Made by a program: the position numbers and the translations under genes. The notes under the pieces were generated by a model, which saw only the letters and a program-made list of their open reading frames with translations, ran no database searches and had not been told where the DNA came from. Of a stretch of DNA of 64,000 nucleotides, positions 10,673-23,859 are shown piece after piece. Within the stretch, counting starts at the first letter, position 1. The number at the start of each line of letters is the position of its first letter. This DNA is from Siniperca chuatsi (lineage: Eukaryota > Chordata > Actinopteri > Centrarchiformes > Sinipercidae): positions 20,074,429-20,138,428 of the forward strand of contig NC_058056.1 in the NCBI RefSeq assembly GCF_020085105.1, written 5' to 3'.

Positions 10673-13600
10673 ATGTTTTCCCGCAGGTGGAGGTTCGGTT
10701 GGGACAGATACAGTGAGGTGGACCTCTTCACAGACCGCCATGAGACCAGTGCAGAGACCCTCTCCCAGGCCATCAGAGCTGCAGCATCTGAGGAGCCGGA
10801 CGCAGACGGCAGCGTGCTGTTTGGCCATCTGCAGGGCACTGTGGTCGGCCTCAGATATTACACAGGGGTGGTGAGGATCTTCCTCTAGTGCACTGATTCA
10901 CAAAGGAGACAAAACAGAACTGCCACATAGTGCAGATCAGGTTGAGAAACCTTAAAATCATCTGTGTTTTACACTCTGGACAGGTGAATCTAGGGGAAAT
11001 GGTTGGTTTAGTGCGACAGCCCCAGAATCCATACGACCGCAATGCAGTGATGGTCGCCAACATTTATGGCAACCAAGTGGGTCATATCAAGCGGGAGCTA
11101 GCAGCAGCTATGGCCTACGTCATGGACAACAATTTGGCTAAAGTAGAGGGGTGAGTAGATTGTTATTGGCGCTGCTGACATGTTGAAAGACAGAAAGGCA
11201 GAAATGCATGCTATTGACAGCTTCTCCCCATAAATATCTATATTTGATTGGATTATTTTTTTATTATTTCATAATTTCTCCACTTGTTTACTCCTTGTTT
11301 ATACTTTGTGTGATTTTGTGTTTGTGTGCATATTGTTGTCTTGTTGCTGTGTCAGGGTGGTTCACTCAGGGACGAAAAACTCGTTCACCATGCCAGTGAT
11401 GCTGTCCTTCTGGGGGAAGGAAGAGAACAAAAATGCTGTGATTGAATCCATGGCATGTCGTGGATATAAACTGAACACAAGTGGAAGCAGACCAACAGGT
11501 ATAAATGCAAACACACTCAACCATCCGATCTCACTTCTGACCTCCTGATACATTTATCCATGTAGCCCACATTGTTGCATTTAAAATGTCAGTTTTCTGT
11601 CATTGTCATTATCTTCACTGTTTATTTTATGTTTGTGTGCCTGCATGTGTTTGATTTCAGGTGCAAATCAGAAATCATATAACAGTCAAGGTGCTCGGGC
11701 ATTGCCATCTAAAAAAGGTTTGACCATCCCACTAACTGCAGAGGAGGTAATCTTAAATTTAGTTTATGTAATATTTAACAGTATAGCATGATGTTTATAC
11801 AACATTTTATGCAATATTTGACATTAATTGAAGCAAAAATTTAAGCTTTGCATTTGTTTTGGTCTGACGAGAGAGCAACAGAGCAACATCGTATCCCTTA
11901 CTCGTCAGTTTTTGACAGTAGATTAAGGCTGCACCTAACGACTATTTTGTTTATTGATTAGTCTAACGATTATTTCTTCGATTAGTCGATTAATGACACA
12001 TTTATGGATTATTCTAAAGATAATTTTGTATTTCTTGATTAATATAACAATTAATTTCCCCAAAATATATATCAAAAACATGTCTCATTAATATTTCAAT
12101 ATTTATATATTTAAAGATTCCGTTTTCACAGCAGCAGGTGAGCCGCGTGTGGAAGAGGCTTGTTAATGTCGAATTGATCGAAACCAGCGTGGCACTGAAT
12201 GACATCGGCACGAACAGGTGCACTTAGAAGCTTGCACAAAACAACGGCATAAGTAGGCCTACATAAACGCGAGACTCTCTCTGTGTGTTTCTCTGCAGAG
12301 CATGTGCGACTGTCAGTACACAGGAGGGGTAGAGCAAGGGGACATTGTGGGCGACGTTTTAATGCTGCAGCTTTCCTCCGGGGGGAATCCATGCTTTGAC
12401 CGGGTGCAGCCATACTTCATTATGATGCGCCGACGCACGATATGCAAATCGACGTATTTCCATAATCTATGTCATCGATTACGTCGCCGAATCGTCCCAG
12501 TCCTACAGTAGATTCTGATTTATCATACACTTTCCTAAGATTTACTCAACTGTCATGTTAAAACTAAATAAATGAAATCTGTGTCATCTGCAGCCGGTAA
12601 CGTTGATGATTCTTTTTTCTTTCAGCTGAAGAATGCATTTGACAACCTTTTTGAGGGCTTGATGGAGAGTAAAGATGGAGAGAAAGAAGCAGCCAAGGTG
12701 CGTATTTGATCTATCTGTTTATCGGTCTGCATTTTATATATCTGTTTGTGGTCAGTATTCTGTCTTATTTTGTATTTATTGCTACTCTCACAGCACTTAT
12801 GTCAATATGTTTCTTATTGTTTGAATATTGTTTTTAACCTCCTTCACTAAATGGAAAACAGTGCCCAAAAGTCTGTTTTACAAGAATATTATTAGAGCCC
12901 TTCAGCTTAGACTCCTACTGGTCATTTGTGATGCTGCTGATTTAGAAATAGAAGCTTATTCTAATATTGGACACATTATAGGTCACAGTGAATAAAATTA
13001 TCAGCTAAATGTCTGTGATATGATGTCAGCAAACCATGCATGTCTTTGACCTGAATTTATTTCTTCTAACTTTCTACCTTCTTTCTTGTTGCAGTTTTCT
13101 AGAGAAACAGCTTCTCACCCCCCCCCAGAAAAACAGTTGGTGTTGTGTATTTCTATCACTGTCTTAGTGAAGCTTTAATGTGAACATGCAGCTCTCTTTC
13201 TCTGCAGTGTGTGGGTACTCCTCTCCTGCCTCACCAGAAGCAGGCACTGTCCTGGATGTGTGCTCGGGAAAACAAATCTGTGCTGCCACCCTTCTGGGAG
13301 AAGAGAGGCGAGCTGTACTATAACAGCCTCACATGTTTCTCTGCCAAAGAAATACCAGAGAGAGTTCGTGGGGGAATACTGGCAGATGACATGGGACTGG
13401 TGAGTAACACACACACACACAAATATATATATTTCAGACATATCTGACTGTGCACATGCTACATGCGTTACTTTTGGACTGCTATGTGAAGTAATATCTT
13501 TACTGTTGAAAAAATAGGTTTATTGGTGAATTGCAAGTTAATTCATACATTAACTCATGATCATGATGATTTTTTTGTCAGTTGCTGATATACTATATAT

Positions 13601-16600
13601 TGTAGAGAAAATAGTTGTGTTATAAAACCTCAAAATTCAGGCTAGTTAACATGATGTTTTCTCCAATTAAAAGAAGGACAGATAAAACGGCACCCATCAG
13701 AGCTGCTTTTTTCTACATGTACCACAGTAAGAGGCTTCACACTGCTGCGATCTGAGCAGACATGAAACTCCTGTTTGTGTTTTCCAGGGAAAAACTCTGA
13801 CAACCATCGCTCTGATCCTCACCAACTTTCACAAAGGAAAGCCTCTGCCTGTGGAGAAATGTGTAAGTGTATCTGTGTGTGAATGTGTTCTTTTCAATCA
13901 ATATGAAGTCTGAGTGACTTGTGTTCAACCACTATTAAGAGTTTGTTTACATGTGTGCAGAAGGAGCAGAATTCAACCCTCAAAACCAAATCTAAACCAC
14001 AGATGGCCTCCAAACTGCAAGGTACTCTCATCTTTCAATAAATTAGCTGCTGCAGATTTGCTGATTTTGTTTTGTATTTTCTGCCTCATGTTCAGTCTTC
14101 TTTATCTCTCTTTGTGAGTGTGTGTGTGTGGGGGGGGGAGCACTAACAGCAGATATGATGTGGCATCTTTTGTTTCAGGAAGCAGCAGTGCAGGAGATGG
14201 AGCAGGAGTGAGTGATGCAGGAGCTGGTTCTCTATGCTCAGACCTGTAAGTGTGATTTGATTGAATTTGGCATGCTTACACTATATTGTCAGTGATATGG
14301 TTTTTTATTATCACTACATAATTTAATCATGTGTAAAGGTAAGAATGCAAATTACTGCATCTGGACATTTTATTTCCATACATTTTTCCAGTCTATACAT
14401 CACAAGACACATGCACAACTTTTCTGTACAATGTAATAATATTTAGGGCCATCAGTGGTATTATTGATTTGGCTGGCTTCACTTTGCTCTCAGTATTTTA
14501 TTCCAATGACTTAATTTCTTCACAGGAATCAAGTTTCTTCTTACATAACCTGGTTTGCTCTTGTGTGGGTCAGTCCTCAGGTGGAGGTGATCTCTGTTGA
14601 TTCGCCAGATGTAGTGGAGATAGTGAACAAGTCAGATAAAAGTAAGAATTGATCATCATCTCCATATAAATGATGTATTAACTTTTAAATGTCTGTTTAT
14701 GCCGTTTCCGTGTTTTTGTCTTGTTCCATAGATTTTGTTTACATACATTTTTACCTGACATCTCCACTTACAGGTACAAACAAAGAAAAGATGAAAGCCA
14801 CCAAGCGAAAGCCCAGTAAAGGTACAAGCCCAGTAAACTTTGCATTTGTCAAAATACGTGCATGTTGAAGGCACTACGTGACATAGTTTGACAGGGAACC
14901 TTCTTGAAAAGACCAGTGTATTCTTTTAATTCTAATTTTGATGTGGTGCTCAGTGCTGTTGTTGTTTGTATAAGTTAATATTTACCATTCCCTATGAACT
15001 AAATCATCAATCTGTGTGCTTACTGTGCAGAGGCCCCCATATTGCTGGAGGATCTGGACTTTGCTGCAGCACTGGGTGGCTCAGCATCAGATACAGGCTC
15101 AAAGAAGAAGAAAACTGCAAAGAAGGCCACTCCCACACTGAGTGAGTTCTAACGGTATATTTTTACCTGCCGTTTTCTGTTTCACATGCTGTTAGTGGGA
15201 AAAAATTTGAATGTAGTGATATTGGAGGTGTTTGTGTACCTTTTGTATGTGCAGGTGTGGAATCCTCCATCGCTGAAAGTGCAGATGACTTATCAGCTAG
15301 AGCGACTCTCATTATCACCCCGCTCTCTGTGCTCAGCAACTGGCTGGTAGGAATGTAGCCTTAGACAACAAAACACACACAAAAAGACACATTCTGTCAC
15401 TGACCTTCATTTACGTACTGCCCAGCTAATTAGCTTGGTGTCAGTATTAGTGAGTAAAGTGAAAGGGAAGCTTGTTTGCTGCTCCTGTTAAAAACAAAAA
15501 CTATACCATTACAGCGCAGGGCCAAATTGAACAGCAAGTGAAAGATTAACATGTGACCAGCATTCTCAAAAAAGGCTCTCTTTTTTTTTTTCCTACATAT
15601 TTCATACTGTAGGAAAACAAGCTATCTTGTAATCTTGCATTTTGTAAACTTTTGATAAGTGAGATGCCACACTCAATGTTACTTTTCAATCCCTGAAGTC
15701 AGTGTGTTTCATGTTTTCTTCTTCTGTTCTTTGTGTGTGTGTGCAGGACCAGTTTGAGCAGCATGTGCATGCTAACGTGAAGCTAAACGTGTATCTGTAT
15801 TACGGCTCAGAGCGCAACAGGAGCAAGAGGTTTCTGTCCTCTCAGGACGTGGTGATCACCACCTACAACGTCCTCTCTGCCGACTTTGGGGTGAGTGTAG
15901 ACAGGTCACATGTATATCTGTAGTTGTGACGTGAGCCAAGTGTTCACACAGAAAAGAAAACATGGGAGACAAATTTAGTAGACAAAATCCTCTAATGGCA
16001 GCAAATGAGTGTCTGTCCTGAACCTGGACTTGACTGTATGTCAATATTCATTTGAGAGAAATGCATTTGATCATTTGCTTCTCTTTTTAATAACAAATAT
16101 AATGTGTTTGTTTCCCTTTCAGAATAAGAGTCCTCTCCATGGGATCAATTGGCTGAGGGTTGTGCTGGACGAAGGACATGTCATAAGAAACCCCAATGCA
16201 CAAATGAGTAAGGCTGTGCTCGACCTAAAAGCTCAGCGGCGCTGGATTTTGACAGGTACACCTGCACCTTTACACACACACACAGTCGTGTTTCCATCAC
16301 TTCAGAAGACATTACATTGACATTTCCTGGAGACTTACCCTAACCATAACCACTGTTTGCCTAACCCTAACCCTTAACTTAACCCTTAACCTAACCTTAA
16401 ACCAAGTCTTCACCCCGAAAATTAATGATTTATGTTATGGGAACTTGCGTTTTGTCCCCAAAAGGAAGCCACATAAAGTGATTGTGTAAACAGATTTATG
16501 TCCCCACAACATTAGTAATACATGTCCACACACACAGATAGTCCAACATAAAAATACTCAAACATACTTGTGCTGGGTGATAATTTATCATTGTTCATCG

Positions 16601-19600
16601 TCTGTCCACGTTATCATGGTTCACAATTGTCATGTCTAAATGAGATATCACACTAGTACTTTTATCCATACTGTCCACCACGAATACTCATGATGACTGA
16701 CTATTTGAAGGCCATAATCAAGTACACACAGATAATTCAATTTCACTTTAATTTTACTTATATAGCGCAAATTCATAACAGACGTTATCTCATTGCACTT
16801 TTCCTATAGAGCAGGTCTAGACCGTACTCTTTATAATATAATTTACAGAGACCCAACAATTCCCACTATACTGAGATAAAGTCTCAGTATTAAGGCAGTC
16901 ATCAAATGTGTGTGTGTGTGTGTTTGTTCATTCTTCCGTCCCTCCAGGTACTCCTATTCAGAACAGTGTGAAGGACCTGTGGATGCTGCTGGCCTTCCTG
17001 CGTCTGAAGCCCTTCGATGTGAGGGAGTGGTGGAACAGAGTGATCCAGAGACCCGTTACTCAAGGAGACAGAGCTGGCCTGCAGTGAGCACTCACAGATA
17101 CATTATATCACACTGCTGCAATGTAGTAATAATACTCCAGAGGGTGCTATTTACTGTAAGTAAGCAGTGGTACAGTCTGTCTGAGTGAAATTATTGCTAC
17201 GGTGAAGTTGTATTCCATACATATTCTTCATATGTTTACACTTTTGTTTATTTTGTCTACTCTGTACATACATCTACATCTGTACGAATTGAGGGTCTAA
17301 AGATTGAGAGTGTAATATGTTGTAAAGATTGTAAAGCCCTTTTAGGAAAATTTGTGATTTTCGGCGATGTAAATAAATTTGACTTGATTTATTCTCAGAA
17401 GAAATTAATCGCGGCTGTTGGAGATGATGACAGACTTACTTCTTGCTTGTTGTTGTTCTTGCTAGTTAATTAACAAACAGAATGGTTCTATAATCCACAG
17501 TGGCTGTGCTGGCTCCATAAAAATTACATCATTTGGGCACTTTTTGTCAGTTTAAACTGTAGGAAAGTTTAGACACTTTGAATTTAATTAATGCAATTAT
17601 AGTGGCACATGTCTTCATTCATAGTTTTCTAGAGTCTAGAGTGTAGCAACCTGAGTGAGTGATGGATGACAGTTTGTAATTTTAGCTAATATGCAAACAT
17701 TTGTCATATTATACAATTGATAATCAGATGTTAGATATGAATAAAATCAGCCAATTCATTGGAACCAGGAACCTTCAGACCTTGGTGAAGTGCATCACTC
17801 TGAGGCGGACCAAGAGCAGTGAGGTGAATGGGCGCCCCCTGGTGTCTCTGCCTGAGAAGACAGTATGTGTGGAGCAGGTCGAGCTGAGCCAGCCAGAGAG
17901 AGAGGAGTACGAGCTGGCACGCAATGAGGGAAGAAACACTATCGGCAGGTATGTGTCAGTGTGTGTATGTTCATGTGCATGCATGTTTGAATGAATCAAT
18001 GACATAATAAAACTGATCAGCAACAAACGAAGAGTTAGTTAGTAGATGAGGCCATTTTGACAGAACATACAGCTGTTGATAGATGTACGCAGTGAGTCGT
18101 TTTTTACTGTAAACTGTTGCATATTGCTGTGTTTAAGTTGCCTTAACTGTGTGTGTGTGCGTGTGTAGATACGTAGCTGAAGGGACAGTCTTGAGGAATT
18201 ATGCTGATGTGCTGGCCATCCTGATGAGGCTTCGACAGCTCTGCTGCCACCCTGATCTGCTGGCAAAAACATCCTCAGACCTGGGTAAGACCTGTAGTGT
18301 GATATGAGACTAATGTGATTGAGTAGAGTCTAACTTCTGAACCCTGGGGTCACTTGATATGCAAACAGGCTTGCTGGAAATTTCTAATGATTTATTTATT
18401 TGGTTGATATATTATACTTTATATTGAAAAACAAATTCTGATACCCAGGTTCATTTCTGGGCTTTCAGAATCAGTTTCTATAGAGGTTTTGTGTTTAAGG
18501 ATTGCTCCTGTTTAAATAGTTCTATCATGACATATACCTGAGTAAATGGACAGTTTGTTGTGTGTTCAATGTCCAGCACACCACATGGGTTTTTTATAGT
18601 TTTTCTGGCTGATTGGACCTCTTTCAGATTAATACTATCTATGCTGGATTTTGCTGAGATCAGTTTGTTGTGAAGCATGCGACCTGCTGTAAATTGTCCT
18701 GCCGTAAGCTACCGTGAGACTCAGAGACAATTTACTGAGAGAATTATCTCTTCATGCCCACACAGTCTTGAGACGAGGTCTAATAATAGTTATAAATAAT
18801 AAAAGTTGAAAACACCAAGGGTGCTTAGGGGTTATGTGTAATAATTGTTATTGATTACCTGCACTTTTCCTTCTGTGGTAAGTGAAAATCCCTGCTGTGC
18901 AAAAAGCCCATGTCCCAATTCTTCACGACTTTTCATAACGCTTTTCTTTTTTCTCCTTTCTCTGCCTTGCTAATATTCACTGCCTCTGAAAGTTTGTTTC
19001 TCATTTATTCTTACACTCTTTTTTTCTTGTACTCTTTACTTTTTTTCCTTTTACCTGCTTTCCCTCGTGAATTACACTGTAAGAATTATGGATACTCAGT
19101 CAGGCTTTCCAATTACTGAACCAGTGACCAGTTAAAATGATGTATTTTACCTGGACGGATGTTCAACAGGTGCACAACAGATTGTTTTTATGGCTACGTG
19201 ACATTGCTGGTACAACCATATTTATATACTTCACATACTTTTATCCCAAATCACTTGTTACATGTTGATCTGTGCTTAATGACTGTGGAACAGCTGGTAA
19301 CATGGGGAAAAGGTTTACATTGAGTCAACATATAACCGATGCTGTTTTATGAACATATAGACTGTGAGATGAACATGTAATCACAGCCCAATATGTGTGT
19401 AATCTTAGAATGTAAACTCCTCTTCATGTCATTATAAAGCCCCAAATTTCCCAAAATGAAAGAGGACATGATGTTGGTTGTAGCTACAACCCTGGCCTCA
19501 ATACATGTTCGCTAAAGATTTCTTTCCTCTGTCATCATTTTCACATGTTCATTTATCAAATACTTTGTCTGTAGGTGCTGCAGCGACGCCTGCAGAGCTG

Positions 19601-22238
19601 CGAGAGCGTCTGATAGAGAAGCTACGGTTGGTGTTGGCCAGCGGCTCTGATGAGGAGTGCTCTGTGTGTCTGGACTCTGTCCATCTGCCCGTCATTACAC
19701 ACTGTGCCCACGTTTACTGCCGGCCCTGCATCGCCCAGGTTATCAGCACTGAGCAGGTACATGTGCTGCCCTCAGCAGACAGCAGGGGTTTGTAATTTAA
19801 TTGTCATTTGACAGTTAACTTAAAAGCCAAGTTTTCACTACTGTGTAGTCAATTATTTTGTTGCTGATCATTAACTGATCCATCTTTTCCCTATGCTGCG
19901 TGTGTATGTCTGTGCAGGAAGTGGCACGCTGTCCTCTCTGTCGAAGTGAGATCAAGTCCAGTGAACTGGTGGAGTTTCCACAGGAGGAAATCGAGGAAGA
20001 GAACAGTACAAACTCTGAGAAGTGGAGGGCAAGCTCGAAGGTACACTGCACATACTGAGGCTGCAGAATTAACTGGGGATAAAAATAGTAAAAACACTCA
20101 CAAGATAGATCACAAAAAATGCAGAACACTATTTATTTAAACCTTAAAAGGAAATGTGCTAGTTGGACTTTTGCAAGATGTTCTGGTGCTGTGCAAAATC
20201 TTTCACTTTAGTTGCCTACAAATCATTTTAGTCTTCTTCCTTTAATATTCTTCTTTTTTTTTTTTTTTACTTTTCAGTGGAAAATTAAATGCTCACATAC
20301 AAAATTGCCTTAAATTCCATCATTCCATACTGGATTCAGTTGAGGGCTAACCCCTAAAGGCCTGAAGTATGGGGTGTATTGGAATGACTGTAAGAGTCTC
20401 AACTTTTTACCTATCTAGTAGCTATTCTGATCCTTGTGGTTTTTGTGACTCTTCCCCAATTCTTTACTCAGACGTCACTCAAAAGTCTTCAGCAGCGTGA
20501 CAGTGATTGACAACCGTATGCTACCATGTGACAGCCGTGCTCCTCCTTTGAAGTCTGTTTTTGTCTCTGCAGGTGCAGGCACTGATGGGAAACCTGCTCA
20601 GGCTGCGATGTGAAGACAGCAGCATTAAGTGTTTGGTCGTCTCTCAGTTTACACGCTTCCTCACCATACTGGAGACTCCACTCAGGTAAAACACACATTC
20701 ACAGGAGAGGTTGAGTATTTTTAGAGGTCTGTTTTAGAGGTCTAGAGATGAGTTAGCAGTGCACCAGTAGCTCTTGAGTAGAGAATTTCTAGATTTAATT
20801 AATTTATTTGTCCATTATGTTATTTTATGACTTGTCTCTTGGCATAATTGTCCTCCCTCCTCTTCACTAGAGAGCATGGTTTCAGTGTTGTGCGTTTGGA
20901 CGGCACCATGAGCCAAAAGAGGAGGACTCAAGTCATCCAGGAGTTTCAGAGCTCTGCAGCCAACAGCCCTGCTATCATGCTTCTGTCACTCAAAGCTGGG
21001 GGGGTGGGGCTTAACTTGACAGCCGCCTCTCATGTTTTCCTCATGGACCCTGTAAGTACCGATTTAGGCCAGGAACCTACACGTACTGAACAACCACGGC
21101 TTATTTTATGTATCAGGTTTTGCACACTGAAAGGATTTTGCATGAGGCCACATACAAACATTTGTGAGCTGATTTACTGTATGGCTACATACAGTGCGTT
21201 GTCAATGCAGGTTTACTGGCACTTGAAAATTTAAAACATGATTTGTGGCCTACGTTGTGTAAAGAAGGTAAACTGGTTGGCCCTGGACATTCCCTTTTTT
21301 GGTTTGACAATTTACTTCCTTGTTTTTATGGCACTTTTGCCATAGTGTGGGATAGTGTGACAGTAGTAAGTGACAAGATTCTATTGAAATATATCAGATT
21401 TTGGATTAAGATTTTCTGCAGGGTTTTACAGTGGACGTGGGCCACTTTGCCTTAAACAAAGACAACCTACTACAACATCATTAAAAATTCATACACTTTT
21501 TTAGGAAAAAAACCCCCATCAAAATTGAAAAAAGGGGAAGAAGAGTAGAAGCGCTATTTCAAATAGCAAATGCTATAATTGACTATTGTGACTATTATTT
21601 AGGCCATCATCTACTAACTAAATTGATCATGTTAAATGATAAAAAATGTTCTGAACTGCATTTTCACTTGCAAGTATAACTGCTTGATTTAGGCATGGAA
21701 TCCTGCTACTGAGGAGCAGTGTATCGACCGCTGCCACCGTCTGGGACAGAAGAGGAAAGTCATCGTCACCAAGGTCAGAAAACTAGGACAACCTATGTGT
21801 TTGTAATGTTGTTTATTAGGCTCTGCAGTGAAAGCTTAGTGCATTTCTTGTTGGTGGCAAAGCATCACATTTTCCTTAGCAGGTTCTATTCTGTCCATTT
21901 TACACTGTGAAGAATTAAAGTGATTTCTTCAGATTTAAAATGATTTATTATGTATATATATGTTATATTATTTGGCTAAAAGCTATTTGGATAGTCCATA
22001 GTTTTATACTAGAGAGAGGTACATGAGAAAGATCACTAACTGGAATATTTGGCCTGTATCTATGTTTTTGTTTTGTGTGTGTCTGTTACTGCAGTTCATT
22101 GTGAAAGGTTCAGTGGAGGAGAGCATGGTGAAGATCCAGCGGCAGAAGCAGGACCTGGTGGAGAAAGCATTTGGCTCAACCAACACTGATAGGAAAACAT
22201 CTCGCATTGATGACATCCGAGCTCTGATGGAGCTGTAG
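10673..22238 (+). CDS. hltf: Helicase-like transcription factor (HLTF), complete, 970 aa
   Basis: SWI/SNF-family ATPase and RING E3 ligase; family members polyubiquitinate PCNA and remodel stalled forks (Rad5-like), in the nucleus. Exons: 10673-10870, 10984-11150, 11356-11498, 11661-11746, 12626-12697, 13208-13399, 13788-13862, 13961-14021, 14179-14245, 14574-14641, 14774-14821, 15031-15141, 15255-15346, 15747-15890, 16123-16255, 16948-17083, 17769-17948, 18169-18284, 19575-19756, 19918-20040, 20573-20685, 20871-21051, 21693-21773, 22095-22238. Total 2913 nt, phases close. Domains: HIRAN about 48-160 ([22 protein letters not shown]); Walker A DDMGLGKT ending at 289; low-complexity, poorly conserved linker in exons 8-12; DEGH box 524-527; RING C725-C765 ([17 protein letters not shown]) inserted in the helicase; helicase-C motifs GGVGLNL 879-885 and HRLGQ 911-915. 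Human HLTF is 1009 aa. The first exon acceptor is at 10665-10667, so the ATG at 10673 is the first in the exon. Confidence 0.96.
11924..12505. mobile_element. hAT-type MITE, 582 bp, with 8-bp target duplication
   Basis: In hltf intron 4. Flanked by a perfect direct repeat CAGTAGAT (11916-11923 and 12506-12513). Ends are short inverted repeats: TAAGGCTG on the left and, reversed, TAGGACTG on the right. An 8-bp duplication with TAGGG-like ends is typical of hAT transposons. No transposase frame is present, so it is non-autonomous. Its left arm resembles the A-family repeats elsewhere in the window. Confidence 0.75.
16300..16545. repeat. Repeat with degenerate telomere-like CCCTAA tract
   Basis: In hltf intron 15. 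A run of TAACCC/CCTAACC variants (about 16336-16402) is flanked by TTTGTCCCCAAAAGGAAG and ATGTCCCCACAAC. A related piece in reverse orientation lies in atr intron 7 (56735-56965), so this is an interspersed element, not a chromosome end. Confidence 0.45.
16733..16885. repeat. Dispersed teleost repeat fragment
   Basis: In hltf intron 15. TTACTTATATAGCGCAAATT and GAGCAGGTCTAGACCGTACT are typical of a widespread fish interspersed repeat. No frame. Confidence 0.5.
17280..17396 (+). repeat. Retroposon 3' tail-like sequence
   Basis: In hltf intron 16. GTAAAGCCCTTTTAGG, TTTGTGATTTTCGGCG and AAATAAATTTGACTTGATT resemble the 3' ends of common fish retroposons. Confidence 0.4.
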
Positions 22239-22850
22239 ATGTCTGACAGTGGACCTGAACTGATGTATTAACATGGAAGCAACGCAAACATTGAGTGGTA
22301 TTTGAACTGTATTGACAGTTGGAGTCTCACAGTTCACATCTGAAGGATTGCAGAGAATTTTTGCACACACTGTCAACGTTTTGTTATATTTCAAAAATAT
22401 TTTTATTTTATAGTTGATCATTATTCATGTTTGAAATTCTGTTTTATTTCTACTTCTACTGAATGATAAAGTTTTGATACTGATTCAATTACAGGATGCA
22501 CCTCTTGGAAAGCTTTCATTTTTGTTCAGTTGTGATCTGTAGGACCTGTCATAATTTACAATTTGATCATAAAAATATCAAAAGGTGTGCTAATGCATGG
22601 ATTACTGATATTGTACATTTGTCGCTTCTGTATTTAACCAGACATAGAGCAGCTTTCAGAATTTCTGTGCTTTTCTAAAAAAAAAAAAAAACCCACGAAA
22701 TAAAAGGGTATAATTATGTTTACTACATAATAGTGTGCATATGATTTGTGACATTTCATAAATTAAATGATTAATTTGCTGCCCTATATCCTATCAACAT
22801 TACATAGAGTATAAAGAAAATAAAAGTCATGACAGAAGAGATGGATAAAA
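22239..22850 (+). other. hltf: hltf 3' UTR with two poly(A) signals
   Basis: AT-rich, no open frame related to known proteins. AATAAA occurs at 22699-22704, after an A-run at about 22678-22692, and again at 22819-22824. Which is used cannot be told from sequence. The second would place cleavage right at the end of the convergent gyg1 transcript. Confidence 0.55.
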
Positions 22851-22869
22851 GGTGTTTTTTCACCAGTTC

Positions 22870-22875
22870 TTTATT
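22870..22875 (-). terminator. gyg1: gyg1 distal poly(A) signal AATAAA
   Basis: TTTATT on the plus strand reads AATAAA on the minus strand, with a T/G-rich downstream segment (GGTG followed by T-rich sequence on that strand). It would give gyg1 a 3' UTR of about 2 kb. A nearer minus-strand AATAAA at 24378-24373 is an alternative. Confidence 0.45.
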
Positions 22876-23859
22876 AGGGCTTCAACAGGGATGTACAGTT
22901 AACAGCTGGGGAACAGGACAGACCTGCATTAACTGATGCCACTACAATTACGTTTCACTTCCACACATGCATATTCAGGACTTAGCAGGCGGTCAAGATT
23001 AGAAAAATCGCATATGGACTTTGCTCGCGACCTTGCCAGCTTCTTAGGAGTGTGTTTAATGGACTGAGGAGAGTATTATTCTTATTGTTAGGAGCTACAG
23101 ATTATAGTTTAGTTTAAGGGCACACAGCTGGAGTGAAGTAAAGGAGGTATTGGCAACAGGAAAGGAGGGACTGAACAAAGTTCAGTTTGTTGTGCTACTA
23201 GCAGCAGTTACAGTAAGTGAGGTTTTGTAAACAGTGAACGGTAATAAGGCAGCTGGTAACTACAGACAGGAAGTGATGAAACAAGTCATGGCACAAAAAT
23301 ATACTGATGTGGGTCTGGCAGGGACATAACATGCAGGGCACGCATACAGATGACAGATGTCTGGGTAGCACACAAATCCAACAAAATTAACTATCAACAT
23401 CACTTTAGGATGTGGGTGGAAGTACTTATTTACTGACCCATATTTTAACTCTGTGCCATGCAAATAGCCTACAACACAATAGGCCCTGGCCCTAATACAA
23501 TACCAGACATTAGAAAGCTGAAGTCACAGGGAGCTGGTGAGTGTCAGAGGCACAGAGATATTTATGTACTCTGGTGAGGTGAACACTCTGATTAAAGCAA
23601 AATTTTCACAACTGGCTGAACAGGAGAGCAGTAAGGGGGAAGAAAGCCAGTCGCTGCATATCCGCTTCAAAGTGGTTCAGGTAGAGATACTTATTGCAGG
23701 ATAGTAGTGGTAAAATGCAGGAACAACTTTTAAACTGATTTTTTTTCAGCACATAGGCTTTGCCCACGGCCATTTCCTCAGTTTCTGTTGTTGAAAGTTT
23801 CCACAGCTTAGGAAGACTCAGGACTATGAATCCATCTCCATCAGATGTACAAGAACACT

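Noticed and set aside
12126..12511. Overlapping frames on both strands within the hltf intron 4 element
   Set aside because: Inside the non-autonomous hAT element; no transposase motifs and no splice context.
13095..13140. Candidate extra hltf exon after TTGCAG
   Set aside because: Contains TAG in the needed phase and has no matching donor; joining 12697 to 13208 keeps frame and matches HLTF.
16336..16402. Possible chromosome-end or fusion telomere
   Set aside because: Short, degenerate, within a gene intron, and matched by a second copy in a dispersed element.
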